Of a DNA stretch of 64,000 bases, positions 8,179 through 16,149 are shown piece after piece (position 1 is the first letter of the stretch; the number at the start of each line of letters is the position of its first letter). A model generated the notes under the pieces. It searched no databases, was not told where the DNA came from, and saw nothing but the letters and a program-made list of their open reading frames with translations. Source of the DNA: a bacterium (lineage in GTDB: Bacteria; Bdellovibrionota; UBA1018); assembly GCA_019751945.1 (NCBI GenBank), contig JAIEMT010000018.1:1-64000 (forward strand), given 5' to 3'. The position numbers and the translations under genes were made by a program.

Positions 8179-10578
8179 TCACATGACCGCAGCGGGGGGC
8201 TGCTGCGGAGGGGGCTGTGGCAAGAACTGATCGAGTTCCTTGGCCTTGATTCCGAGCGCGACTTCCAAAACTTCGGCGTAGTTTTCGACGAAGTGGAACT
8301 TGAGCTGGGCTTTGACGTCTTCGGGTACGTCGACCAAGTCCTTCTGGTTTCGCTTACTCATAATGATGCGTTCAATTCCGGCGCGATGTGCAGCGATGAC
8401 CTTTTCCTTGATCCCGCCCACAGGCATCACCGCTCCTCGCAGAGTGATTTCACCCGTCATCGCCAGTTTCGGATTCACGCTCCGTCCTGAGAGTAACGAT
8501 GCGATTGTGGTAAGCATCGTCACTCCCGCCGACGGACCGTCCTTCGGGATTGCGCCCGCAGGAACGTGGATATGAATATCCGATTTATTGAACTTGAAGG
8601 TCGAAGCGATCTCCGACACGTGAGAGCGCACTAAGCTCAACGCGATCTGAGCCGACTCCTTCATCACATCACCCAACTGCCCGGTGAGGGTGAGCTTGCC
8701 AGTGCCTGGCATCTGGCTGGCCTCGACGAAAAGAATCTCGCCGCCAACCGGAGTCCAAGCAAGACCAGTCACCACTCCCGGTGAAGTGACCCCTTCGGCC
8801 ACCTCTTGGATAAAGCGTTCAGGCCCTAAGATTTTTTCTAGATCTGCGACATCGACGCGAATCGGTTTACGATCCGCTTCGGGAGTTTGCAGGGCTTCCA
8901 AAATTCTTTCGGTCGAAGCTCGGCAGATCGCTGCAATCTTTCTTTGAAGATCGCGCACTCCCGCTTCTCGCGTGTAGTGGCTAATCGTTCGTAAGATCGC
9001 TGCGTCGCTGATCGAGAAAAGACTCTCTTGAATCCCATGCTCTTTGAGCTGCTTGGGGAGCAAGTGATTCTTCGCGATGTGCAACTTCTCGGCCGTGGTG
9101 TACCCGGTCAGGTCAATCACTTCCATTCGGTCCAGGAGCGGGCCCGGAATCGAATCCAAAGTATTGGCCGTCGCAATGAAGAACACGCGCGAGAGGTCGT
9201 ACGGAATATCGAGGTAATGATCCAAGAACGTTTTGTTCTGTTCAGGATCTAAGACCTCAAGCAAAGCGCTCGCTGGATCGCCCACGAAGCTGCGAGAGAG
9301 TTTGTCGACCTCATCTAGTAAGAAGACGGGGTTGCTTTCGCCCGCGCGCTTGATGGCCTGGATGATTCGACCCGGCAGAGCACCAATATACGTGCGTCGG
9401 TGACCGCGGATTTCCGCATCGTCGCGCACACCCCCCAAGCTTCCACGGACGAATTTGCGTCCGAGAGCGTGGGCGATGCTCTGACCTAAACTGGTCTTGC
9501 CAACGCCTGGGGGGCCGACAAGCAGTAAGATCGTGCCGCGAGATTCTTTTTTTAGTTTCATCACGGCCAGGTGCTCGAGAATGCGTTTTTTCACTTTATC
9601 TAAGCCGTAGTGGTCTCCTTCGAGAACCGCACGGGCTTGATCCAAGTCGATCGTTTCATCGGCGTACTTCGCCCACGGCAAACTGCAGAGCAGGTCGAGG
9701 TACGTTCGAATGACGTGAGATTCTGGCGAGGAATTGCCCATGCCTTCGAGTCGCTTCAACTCTTCGTCGGCAACTTTTCGGGCGCTCTCGGGCATTCCAG
9801 ATTCATCGATCTTTTTTCGATAGTTGTTCTGGTCTTTGGAATCGCCTTCTTCGCCGAGTTCTTCTCGGATCGTACGCATTTGCTCGCGCAAAATACTTTC
9901 TCGATGAGCCTTGCCCATCTTTTGAGAAAGCTTGTCGCGGATCTCGTTCTGAAGCGTCAGCGTTTCCTTCTGATGCTGCAGAACTTCGAGCAAGCTCAGT
10001 GATCGATTTTTAATCGACGGCGTTTCTAAAATTTCCTGCTTCTTCACCGTCGGTACATCGATGTTTGCTGCACAGAGGTGGGTGAGGAAGGAAAGATCTT
10101 CAATTCCATCCACCAACTCGATGAGCTGTTCGGTGTCGGCCGGTAAAAGATTTAAAATGTCTTTAGAGAGTTTTTTCAAACTCTTGATGAGAACCTCTTC
10201 CGTCTGCGCGTCGGAATCGTGGATGTCTTCCCATTCTTCGCCGCGAGCAGTGAGGTGGTCTCGCTCCAGTTTGAATTCATCAATTCGAAATCGGCTCACA
10301 CCGCGGGCAATGACTTCGTAGCCTTTGTCCCCCGAAGCGCGAGATTTTTCGAGTTTCGCTAGGGTGCCAACTTTATAAAGACCGTCGGAACGAGGATCGT
10401 TCGCCTCGTCCGCATCTTTCTGAGTGACGACTAAAATCCACCCGTCGCTAGCGCGCGCTTTTTCAACGGCACCAATACTTTTGCTCCGCCCCACTTTGAG
10501 GGGCAGCGCTGTGCCTGGAAAAAGAACTGTGTTTCTGATCGGTACTACTGGGATGAAGATATTTGTAGGTTTGCTCAT
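8179..10578 (-). CDS. lon: ATP-dependent Lon protease
   Basis: AAA+ serine protease that degrades misfolded and regulatory proteins in the cytoplasm. Order of domains: N-terminal LON substrate domain (about 1-205, beginning NIFIPVVPIRNTVLFPG), coiled coil, AAA+ module with Walker A GPPGVGKTS near 355 and Walker B VFLLDEVDKL near 420, then the peptidase domain. The catalytic serine is in PKDGPSAG near 680 and the lysine in GIKEKVIAAH near 720. The length (799 aa) is typical of LonA. A short Pro/Gln-rich tail ends the protein. No Shine-Dalgarno sequence is evident before the ATG, and no HrcA/CIRCE-type operator is seen upstream. Confidence 0.97.
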   Translation of the reverse strand: MSKPTNIFIPVVPIRNTVLFPGTALPLKVGRSKSIGAVEKARASDGWILVVTQKDADEANDPRSDGLYKVGTLAKLEKSRASGDKGYEVIARGVSRFRIDEFKLERDHLTARGEEWEDIHDSDAQTEEVLIKSLKKLSKDILNLLPADTEQLIELVDGIEDLSFLTHLCAANIDVPTVKKQEILETPSIKNRSLSLLEVLQHQKETLTLQNEIRDKLSQKMGKAHRESILREQMRTIREELGEEGDSKDQNNYRKKIDESGMPESARKVADEELKRLEGMGNSSPESHVIRTYLDLLCSLPWAKYADETIDLDQARAVLEGDHYGLDKVKKRILEHLAVMKLKKESRGTILLLVGPPGVGKTSLGQSIAHALGRKFVRGSLGGVRDDAEIRGHRRTYIGALPGRIIQAIKRAGESNPVFLLDEVDKLSRSFVGDPASALLEVLDPEQNKTFLDHYLDIPYDLSRVFFIATANTLDSIPGPLLDRMEVIDLTGYTTAEKLHIAKNHLLPKQLKEHGIQESLFSISDAAILRTISHYTREAGVRDLQRKIAAICRASTERILEALQTPEADRKPIRVDVADLEKILGPERFIQEVAEGVTSPGVVTGLAWTPVGGEILFVEASQMPGTGKLTLTGQLGDVMKESAQIALSLVRSHVSEIASTFKFNKSDIHIHVPAGAIPKDGPSAGVTMLTTIASLLSGRSVNPKLAMTGEITLRGAVMPVGGIKEKVIAAHRAGIERIIMSKRNQKDLVDVPEDVKAQLKFHFVENYAEVLEVALGIKAKELDQFLPQPPPQQPPAAVM

Positions 10579-10670
10579 AGACTAAAAATGGGACTGGTCG
10601 ACTGGAAGTCAAGCGAACGGCCTAAGCAAATGGCCATCTGCTCAGTTTCATACCGGAATTTTAAATAAAA

Positions 10671-11420
10671 TTATTTTCTGTGGACGACTTGCGGTGAAGC
10701 TTGATCAGTTGGGTATATTACCAATTCCTGAATGTTCACATGCTTGGGTCGCTGCGCCGACCAGACGATTGTTTCTGCAATGTCTTGAGCAGTGAGGGGT
10801 TCTAATCCTTTATATACGGATTTAGCCTTTTCTTTGTCGCCGCCAAATCGCACGACGCTGAATTCCGTTTCCACCATTCCGGGAGCAATCTCCGTCACGC
10901 GAATGCCGGTACCATTTAAATCCAGGCGCATGGATTCAGAAAGGCCTCGCACCGCGAATTTCGTGGCGCTGTACACATTTCCTTTCGGGTAAGTCCAACG
11001 ACCTGCAACAGACCCAATATTAATGATGTGGCCCGATTTTTTTTCAATGAAATGAGGAATGACTGCGCGAGCGACGTAGAGAAATCCTTTGATGTTGGTG
11101 TCGATCATGGCATCCCAGTCTTCAATATTTCCTTCTTGAAAACTGGCGAGCCCGCGAGCGAGGCCAGCGTTGTTCACCAAGACTTCAGTCTTACCGAGGA
11201 GCGACGCGTTCCTGTTCGCCCACTCTTTGACGGCTTTGGAATTGGAAACATCCAGTTCGGCCGTTTCTACGTGGACGGAGTATTTCTTTTTAAAAATGTC
11301 GGCCAGCTCGCGAAGTTTTCCGCCGCGGCGTGCAACCAGGAAGAGGTCTTTTTTTTGCGCTGCAAAGGCCTGGGCGGTGGCTTCTCCGATACCGCTACTG
11401 GCTCCCGTGATTAAAATCAT
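10671..11420 (-). CDS. short-chain dehydrogenase/reductase, YdfG-like
   Basis: Classical SDR with a Rossmann fold. The cofactor motif TGASSGIG spans residues 5-12, NNAG is at 83-86 and the catalytic tetrad is Asn109, Ser137, Tyr150 and Lys154 (YSATK). Arg31-Arg32 after the second strand suggest NADP(H) preference. The whole-length pattern, including the C-terminal YPTDQAS segment, matches the YdfG group of NADP-dependent 3-hydroxy-acid (serine/malonic-semialdehyde) dehydrogenases. The exact substrate is not determinable here. An AAGGG ribosome site precedes the ATG. It is divergent from the methyltransferase, with only about 38 bp between starts. Confidence 0.9.
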   Translation of the reverse strand: MILITGASSGIGEATAQAFAAQKKDLFLVARRGGKLRELADIFKKKYSVHVETAELDVSNSKAVKEWANRNASLLGKTEVLVNNAGLARGLASFQEGNIEDWDAMIDTNIKGFLYVARAVIPHFIEKKSGHIINIGSVAGRWTYPKGNVYSATKFAVRGLSESMRLDLNGTGIRVTEIAPGMVETEFSVVRFGGDKEKAKSVYKGLEPLTAQDIAETIVWSAQRPKHVNIQELVIYPTDQASPQVVHRK

Positions 11421-11458
11421 GGTTTCCCTTTACCATAAGAGTGGTCTATATCGAAATT

Positions 11459-12250
11459 ATGCGTAGGGTTTCTGAGAGTGAAGTCGAGACTGACTTTGAG
11501 CGTCAGTTTTGCTGGGGCGATGATGAGCGCTGTTTCTTCTACCCCAATCGCCGCAAGGCTTCCGTCTTCGGTTACTTTTTAAGAATTGAAGAGGTCCTGC
11601 GTCTCATTCGCATCTTTGCTCCGGGGCGTCGTGTGGCCGATCTTGCCTCAGCCCAGGGAAACTTCGCACTGACATTGGCTGAAGAAGGTTACGACGTTAC
11701 TGCAGTCGACCTGCATCCCGAGTTTTTAAAATATGCTCAGAAGAAATACACTCACGGAAAATTTAAAACCGTGAACGCGAACCTGATGGATTTTCGCGAC
11801 ACCGAGCGCTTTGATTGTATCTTGGCGGGCGAGGTGATTGAGCACGTTGCAGTTCCCGATCAGCTCTTGAAGTCCGCGTGGGAAAATTTGAAGCCCGGTG
11901 GGATTGTGATTCTCACGACGCCAAACGGGGCGGATTATTCGTCGACTCTTCCGACTTATAATCAGGTCGACAATATTGAAGAGCTCATGCCCAAGCAGTT
12001 TCATTGGAGCGATCATCTCTTTCTCTACACCACCGAAGAGCTTCGCGAGCTCTTGACCGAAGCCGGTTTCGACTGCGTCTACATGGAGAAGTATCACAGC
12101 GCCTACGTGAGCCAGATCAAGGCCATTCGCTTTCTCTTTCCGATGCGCTTTTTGAAATGGTTAGAAAAGAAAACTCGGCATTTGCCTAAAGCAGGCAAGG
12201 ATAGCGCTCATTCCATTATTGCAGTGGGAAGAAAGCCGCTTTCGACTTAG
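11459..12250 (+). CDS. class I SAM-dependent methyltransferase
   Basis: Rossmann-type methyltransferase. Motif I is VADLASAQGNFAL near residue 57, motif II follows as VTAVDLHPEF, and a downstream motif reads FDCILAGEVIEHV. The pattern is that of the Methyltransf_11/UbiG-like superfamily; the substrate is not predictable. A GTG at 11441 could extend the protein by six residues. I prefer ATG 11459, though neither has a clear ribosome site. It ends in a four-base overlap with the convergent zinc-ribbon gene (TAG on plus 12248-12250, TAA on minus 12249-12247). Confidence 0.82.
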   Translation: MRRVSESEVETDFERQFCWGDDERCFFYPNRRKASVFGYFLRIEEVLRLIRIFAPGRRVADLASAQGNFALTLAEEGYDVTAVDLHPEFLKYAQKKYTHGKFKTVNANLMDFRDTERFDCILAGEVIEHVAVPDQLLKSAWENLKPGGIVILTTPNGADYSSTLPTYNQVDNIEELMPKQFHWSDHLFLYTTEELRELLTEAGFDCVYMEKYHSAYVSQIKAIRFLFPMRFLKWLEKKTRHLPKAGKDSAHSIIAVGRKPLST

Positions 12251-12504
12251 TCGTCATGATCGTGACCGTGGCCATGGTGATCGTGATGGTCATGCCCACC
12301 CGAAACCCCATCGAAGTTGTCATGGCAGCCATGGAAGGTGGTCTCTCTTAAATCGCCCTGACCACCGACTGCGAACTTAGAAATCATCCTCCGGGTTTTT
12401 TTACCCTGACATTTAGGACACTTCCCCTGGTCCGGATCATTCGAAGAAGTGATCTGTTCGAACTTGGACTTACAGGGATCGCAGTAGAATTCGTAGAGAG
12501 CCAT
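12247..12504 (-). CDS. FmdB-family zinc ribbon protein with His-rich tail
   Basis: Small 85-residue protein. The N-terminal FmdB/regulatory zinc ribbon starts MALYEFYCDPC and contains CxxC pairs at about residues 8-11 and 29-32, spaced by the usual ten-odd polar residues. After it comes a tail of roughly 25 residues composed almost only of His, Asp and Gly. FmdB-type ribbons are often of unknown role; this tail suggests binding or storage of Ni, Zn or Cu. The convergent stop overlaps the methyltransferase. No strong ribosome site is visible. Confidence 0.85.
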   Translation of the reverse strand: MALYEFYCDPCKSKFEQITSSNDPDQGKCPKCQGKKTRRMISKFAVGGQGDLRETTFHGCHDNFDGVSGGHDHHDHHGHGHDHDD

Positions 12505-12583
12505 GAATAAATTCTATCACAGCCTTTTAATCCAACGAAATCGCTAGGAAATTATGGCCGCCTGTGTTTATAAAATGGCATGC

Positions 12584-12660
12584 GATCCCGTAGCTCAGTT
12601 GGATAGAGCAGGTGCCTTCTAAGCATCAGGTCGGGAGTTCGAATCTCTCCGGGATCGCCA
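12584..12660 (+). tRNA. tRNA-Arg (anticodon TCT)
   Basis: A complete 77-nt cloverleaf can be drawn. The acceptor GATCCCG (12584-12590) pairs with CGGGATC (12650-12656). The D stem is GCTC/GAGC. The anticodon stem GGTGC/GCATC holds the loop CTTCTAA with anticodon TCT (reads AGA). The T stem is GGGAG/CTCTC with loop TTCGAAT. Discriminator G and an encoded CCA (12658-12660) complete it. A -10-like TATAAA lies at 12569-12574 with no good -35. A long hairpin element begins eight bases after the CCA. Confidence 0.96.
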
Positions 12661-12663
12661 TCT

Positions 12664-12796
12664 TCCCTCTGCTCCCTCCTCCTTTATTTCTCTCCCAACC
12701 AGCCCGGGCAAGCATCCTTGCTTCTATCGCCTCCCTTCGTGGTCGGCTCTTTTAGGTCTAGTTGGGAGAGAAATAAAGGAGGAGGGAGCAGAAGGA
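12664..12796. repeat. long hairpin element E1 (31-bp perfect arms, conserved tip)
   Basis: Perfect 31-bp inverted arms lie at 12669-12699 and 12761-12791; with one mismatch the stem extends to 12664/12796. The 61-nt interior matches the tips of the two elements near 42.4 and 42.6 kb. Shared blocks are AGCC-GGG at the left, AGCATCC-TGCT in the middle and CTCTTTTAGG-CT at the right. Its first mini-hairpin is AAGCA/TGCTT (12710-12714 with 12719-12723), where the other copies have GAGCA/TGCTC: a compensated base pair. The second mini-hairpin is weaker than in the others. The arms share no obvious sequence with those of the other copies. E1 fills the gap between tRNA-Arg and the convergent AlkZ-related gene, where it could also terminate transcription. 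Confidence 0.85.
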
Positions 12797-12813
12797 TATT
12801 GTGTTGGGTGGGG

Positions 12814-13455
12814 TTAGATTGAGGAACGGTCCCAGAACTTCCGAAAGGCTGAGCCAGGGGGCATCGCTGTATCTAGGGTTGTTTGGGCTTCATCGACCGA
12901 CATGCCGCGTGCGCCTTCGACGAGTTCCTCGTAGATCAAGGAAGTGGCGGCTACGGCTAGGGAGGGGAAGGCGCCGTCTTCTACTTCGCCGAATCCGACG
13001 ATTGCTAGACGATTGAAGAGGGCTTTCATGGCTCGGCTGTAGACGCCTTCATTGTAGCGGCCTTGGAGTTCGGCTAGCTTTTTCAGTTCTTTGGTGGAGA
13101 GCGGGGAGTCTTGTTCCAAAATAGTGAGGATGGTTCGGGCGTTTGGGTCGGGGATTAGGCCGGCAGAGTTTTTCAAACGTAGCATGGCTTGAAAAAGGGT
13201 TTTTGAGAAAAAAGTTGCTCGGCCTTGGAACCATTTGGAATAGACGATTTCGCGGCAGTCGGAGAGGCGTTTCATCTGCATCCACATTTTAGCCACGCGG
13301 TCGTCGCCGTCTTCGGTCCATTCCCAACGCATTTCGGTTCGGGGGTGGGAAACGCTCCAGAGCGAGAGCGGCTCTTTTTTATTTTTTACCGGAAAAACGA
13401 GAAGCACGCCGTGTTCGTTGACCTTTTGAATGGCGCGCTGATCGGACGAATTCAT
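12814..13455 (-). CDS. AlkZ-related winged-helix protein (tentative)
   Basis: Protein of 213 aa without signal peptide. The motif set MRWEWTEDGDDRVAKMW, then VYSKWFQGRATFFS, then a basic winged-helix-like C-terminal half, recalls proteins annotated as AlkZ-related (relatives of the YcaQ/AlkZ DNA glycosylases). I am moderately sure of this resemblance from memory. The paired catalytic residues of true AlkZ cannot be confirmed here. It lies 3 bp downstream of the Omp85 gene and is the last gene of the long minus-strand block. Its stop codon is 18 bp from hairpin element E1. Confidence 0.5.
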   Translation of the reverse strand: MNSSDQRAIQKVNEHGVLLVFPVKNKKEPLSLWSVSHPRTEMRWEWTEDGDDRVAKMWMQMKRLSDCREIVYSKWFQGRATFFSKTLFQAMLRLKNSAGLIPDPNARTILTILEQDSPLSTKELKKLAELQGRYNEGVYSRAMKALFNRLAIVGFGEVEDGAFPSLAVAATSLIYEELVEGARGMSVDEAQTTLDTAMPPGSAFRKFWDRSSI

Positions 13456-13458
13456 GGC

Positions 13459-16146
13459 TTAGAGCATCCCGACTGAGAAGTAGAATTCCTGCGGGCTTTC
13501 GTCGGCACGCGGACGGAACTTAAAGCCCCAATCAAAGTTGATTGGGCCGATGGGCGTTTGATAGTGGAAGCCCACGCCAAGGCCGAATCGCAGATCTTTG
13601 ACGAAAGAGAAATCATCGACCAGAAGATTTGCTGCGTCCAAGAATGGACCGAAGCGAAGTGCTCCTGCAAACGGGAGATCCAGCTGTGTGCGGTAGTTCA
13701 CGTAGGAAGCCGAACCACTCACGGCCGTGTTAGCGATGGAGAGTTCTTGCTCCTTAAACCCACGCAAGCTGGAAGCACCCCCGAGGGCGAATTGCTTGAT
13801 CAAAGGAATGGTTCCTAAAATTCCGCCCGATCCGCGGATATTGTTTCGTTCCCAGCCGGTTCTAGCGCTGATGTACCAGGTCATTCCCTTGCCGATGGGA
13901 ACGAGGAGATCTTGCCGTGTTTCGACGCGAGAATAACCCACGGTGGGGTCTGAGAAAAACTCAGGCGCTGCGAGTTCGTAAGAAACTGAAGCGAAATACC
14001 CCGATGTCGGTGCAAGAGGATTGTCACGCAAATCGAGGCGTAAGCTCGGAATAAACGCGCCGATGCGGAGATCCACGTTGTCGACGCCGAACCGTGCATT
14101 GAACTGTCGGATCCTTTCCAGGCTGTAGGAAAAAGTTCCGATGAGGTTGGGCTTGGTCAGAAGTTTCTTTTCCAGCGTGGCCGAAAACCCAATCGTGTAA
14201 GCTGAAAAGGTTTTGTACTGAGTTCGTGCGACTGAAAAATTCGGACGGAACGTGGTTTCTCCTAAGAAAACCCACGGCCAGTTGTAACCAATCTCGGCTT
14301 GGTATTCGAGCGAGCAATTGCTTTCTACTTCTTCCGCCGCCCCTTGCGTGCCGGAACAGAAGACTTTGTCCGTTCGTTGATAGGCATTCGTGTTTAAGAA
14401 CACCGTATGGTTTTCTTCAAAAAGATTTCCGTAAGAGAGCTGGCCGAACACTCGAGGACCGAGGTCGTTTCGGTATCCTAAACCGCCTCCCCAAAGGCCT
14501 GGAAAAGCTTCCTGAACGGCAACACGAACCTTCTTGCCTTGAGGATCGTTGGCATCTTCAAAAATACGAATCGAGACGGTGCTAAAAATCCCCAATTTTC
14601 TAAGGCGGCCCTCGCTCTCGTCAATGAGGTGTTCTTCTAGAACGTCACCGACTTTGAATCGCAACTCTCGGGTTACCACTGGTTTGTGGGTTTTTGTAAG
14701 TCCGTCCACTTCAATTTCAGTGACGTGAAACTGGGGGCCTTCGCTAAAGCTGAGGCGAATCTCGGCGCGACGATTCTCGTCGCTGTAGCGAACAATGGAT
14801 TCTGGGCTCTCATTGGTGAGGTGAAACTCTAAGTAGCCCTTATTTCTATAAGCAGCCTTGAGACTTTCAATTCCTTCTTCGAACGCGTAGTGGTTGAAGG
14901 GCGTCTCTTCTTGGATGCGCAGAATGCGCTTTGCCTCATCGATGGGGTAGTATCTCACTCCCTCAATGATGATCTTTTCCACAATCGTTTGCTCGCCCTC
15001 TAAAACGTAGAAAACCAAGCGGGCGGTATCTTTTTTGGCAGAGAAGAATCGGTTCACGGATACGAGCTTCGCAGAAAGATATCCCTGCGATTTCAGAGAT
15101 TCGATGAGGAGGTCGCCTGCTTTTCCGATCTCCTTGTCGATGTAGACGCGCTTTTGAATGAGCAGGGGCGCTGTCGAAAAGAAGAGCTGGGTGAGTTGCT
15201 CCTTACTGAAAACCCGGTTGCCTTCGAACTCCAAGCTTTCAATCATCACCTTGGGGCCTTCGTGGATTCGGAAGCTGACGTGACGTTCTCCGAGGGCGAC
15301 TTTTTCAAACGTGAAGATGGTAACCTGAACGTTGGAATAGCCTACTGCTTTGTATTCGTCTTCGATTCGGGTTTTGATGGCATTGACGAAGTCGCGTCCG
15401 AATCCGATGAGCCGAATATCTTCGATGAACGAGTTGAGCTGGCTTCGAGTAAACACGGTGTTGTCGGAGAAGCCAAAGGTCACGCGATCGCCCAAGGTAA
15501 CTGCAAAGTTTAAATCCACCCATCTTAGGCTGGGGCCGAATTTTTCGTCTTTCGATTGGGGTGCCGAGGACCCTTTGGTTTCCACCTCTTCCACTCGAGC
15601 TCCGAAATATTCTTCGGAGGCAAGGGCATCTTCGATCGTACGGCGAGCGCTGGTAATTTTGTCTTGATCGAAAACATCGCCCGTTTTCAGAGGGATTTTC
15701 TGGGAGAGGGTGTTCTGAATCTTGGTCCAAAAAGCATTTTCTCGCGTCGCAGTGGGCGGGAGCGGATTTTTTAATCCAAATCCGATTTTCGCGATTCGAA
15801 CGGGCGAACCTTCCTCGACGAAGTATTTCAGAATGGTTTCAGACTTCTTAGAGCTCGTCTTGCGGCGAATGAGTTCGGTTCGGATGGCGACTTTCTCATA
15901 CCCCTTCTTTTTATAGAGGTCTCGGAGGCTCTGAGCATCTCGGGCTACGCGCACTTGTTCGAATTGCTCTCCAGGAGCGACCTCGAGGAGGGCTTCGATT
16001 TCGGTCTTTTGCAGGGCTTCGACCCCAAAGAACTCAATATTGTCGATTTCAACGCGAAGGCGAGAGTTCTCCCCTGCAGACCAAGCCGTCTGGCCGAGTC
16101 CCCCAAAGAGCAGTAGAGCTGCAGGAATCAGCCATTTTACTCGCAA
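13459..16146 (-). CDS. Omp85 outer-membrane assembly protein (BamA/TamA type)
   Basis: Signal peptide (cleavage near WSA, residue 24), then a string of POTRA domains. Recognisable POTRA repeats begin near VEIDNIEFFGVEAL, VTFGFSDNTVF, VMIESLEFEGNRVF, VEKIIIEGVRYYP and VTEIEVDGLTKTH, so at least five and probably six lie before residue about 550. The C-terminal 16-strand barrel contains the lid-lock motif as LRGF (SSLRGFKEQ) and ends in the strand EFYFSVGML. It inserts or translocates outer-membrane proteins. Placement 3 bp after tamB argues for the TamA role, although the POTRA count is closer to BamA (usually five; TamA has three). No other bam gene is nearby. Confidence 0.88.
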   Translation of the reverse strand: MRVKWLIPAALLLFGGLGQTAWSAGENSRLRVEIDNIEFFGVEALQKTEIEALLEVAPGEQFEQVRVARDAQSLRDLYKKKGYEKVAIRTELIRRKTSSKKSETILKYFVEEGSPVRIAKIGFGLKNPLPPTATRENAFWTKIQNTLSQKIPLKTGDVFDQDKITSARRTIEDALASEEYFGARVEEVETKGSSAPQSKDEKFGPSLRWVDLNFAVTLGDRVTFGFSDNTVFTRSQLNSFIEDIRLIGFGRDFVNAIKTRIEDEYKAVGYSNVQVTIFTFEKVALGERHVSFRIHEGPKVMIESLEFEGNRVFSKEQLTQLFFSTAPLLIQKRVYIDKEIGKAGDLLIESLKSQGYLSAKLVSVNRFFSAKKDTARLVFYVLEGEQTIVEKIIIEGVRYYPIDEAKRILRIQEETPFNHYAFEEGIESLKAAYRNKGYLEFHLTNESPESIVRYSDENRRAEIRLSFSEGPQFHVTEIEVDGLTKTHKPVVTRELRFKVGDVLEEHLIDESEGRLRKLGIFSTVSIRIFEDANDPQGKKVRVAVQEAFPGLWGGGLGYRNDLGPRVFGQLSYGNLFEENHTVFLNTNAYQRTDKVFCSGTQGAAEEVESNCSLEYQAEIGYNWPWVFLGETTFRPNFSVARTQYKTFSAYTIGFSATLEKKLLTKPNLIGTFSYSLERIRQFNARFGVDNVDLRIGAFIPSLRLDLRDNPLAPTSGYFASVSYELAAPEFFSDPTVGYSRVETRQDLLVPIGKGMTWYISARTGWERNNIRGSGGILGTIPLIKQFALGGASSLRGFKEQELSIANTAVSGSASYVNYRTQLDLPFAGALRFGPFLDAANLLVDDFSFVKDLRFGLGVGFHYQTPIGPINFDWGFKFRPRADESPQEFYFSVGML

Positions 16147-16149
16147 AAA

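Noticed and set aside
12664-12796. Integron attC site
   Set aside because: Arms are perfectly paired without the extrahelical bases of attC, the conserved part is the tip and not the ends, and no integrase gene is in the window. An AAC...GTT at the inner arm ends of E1 and E2 is absent in E3.
12664-12796. Ordinary intrinsic terminator only
   Set aside because: Stems of 31-45 bp with a shared 62-nt tip and mirrored gene fragments go far beyond terminator needs, although a termination side effect is likely.
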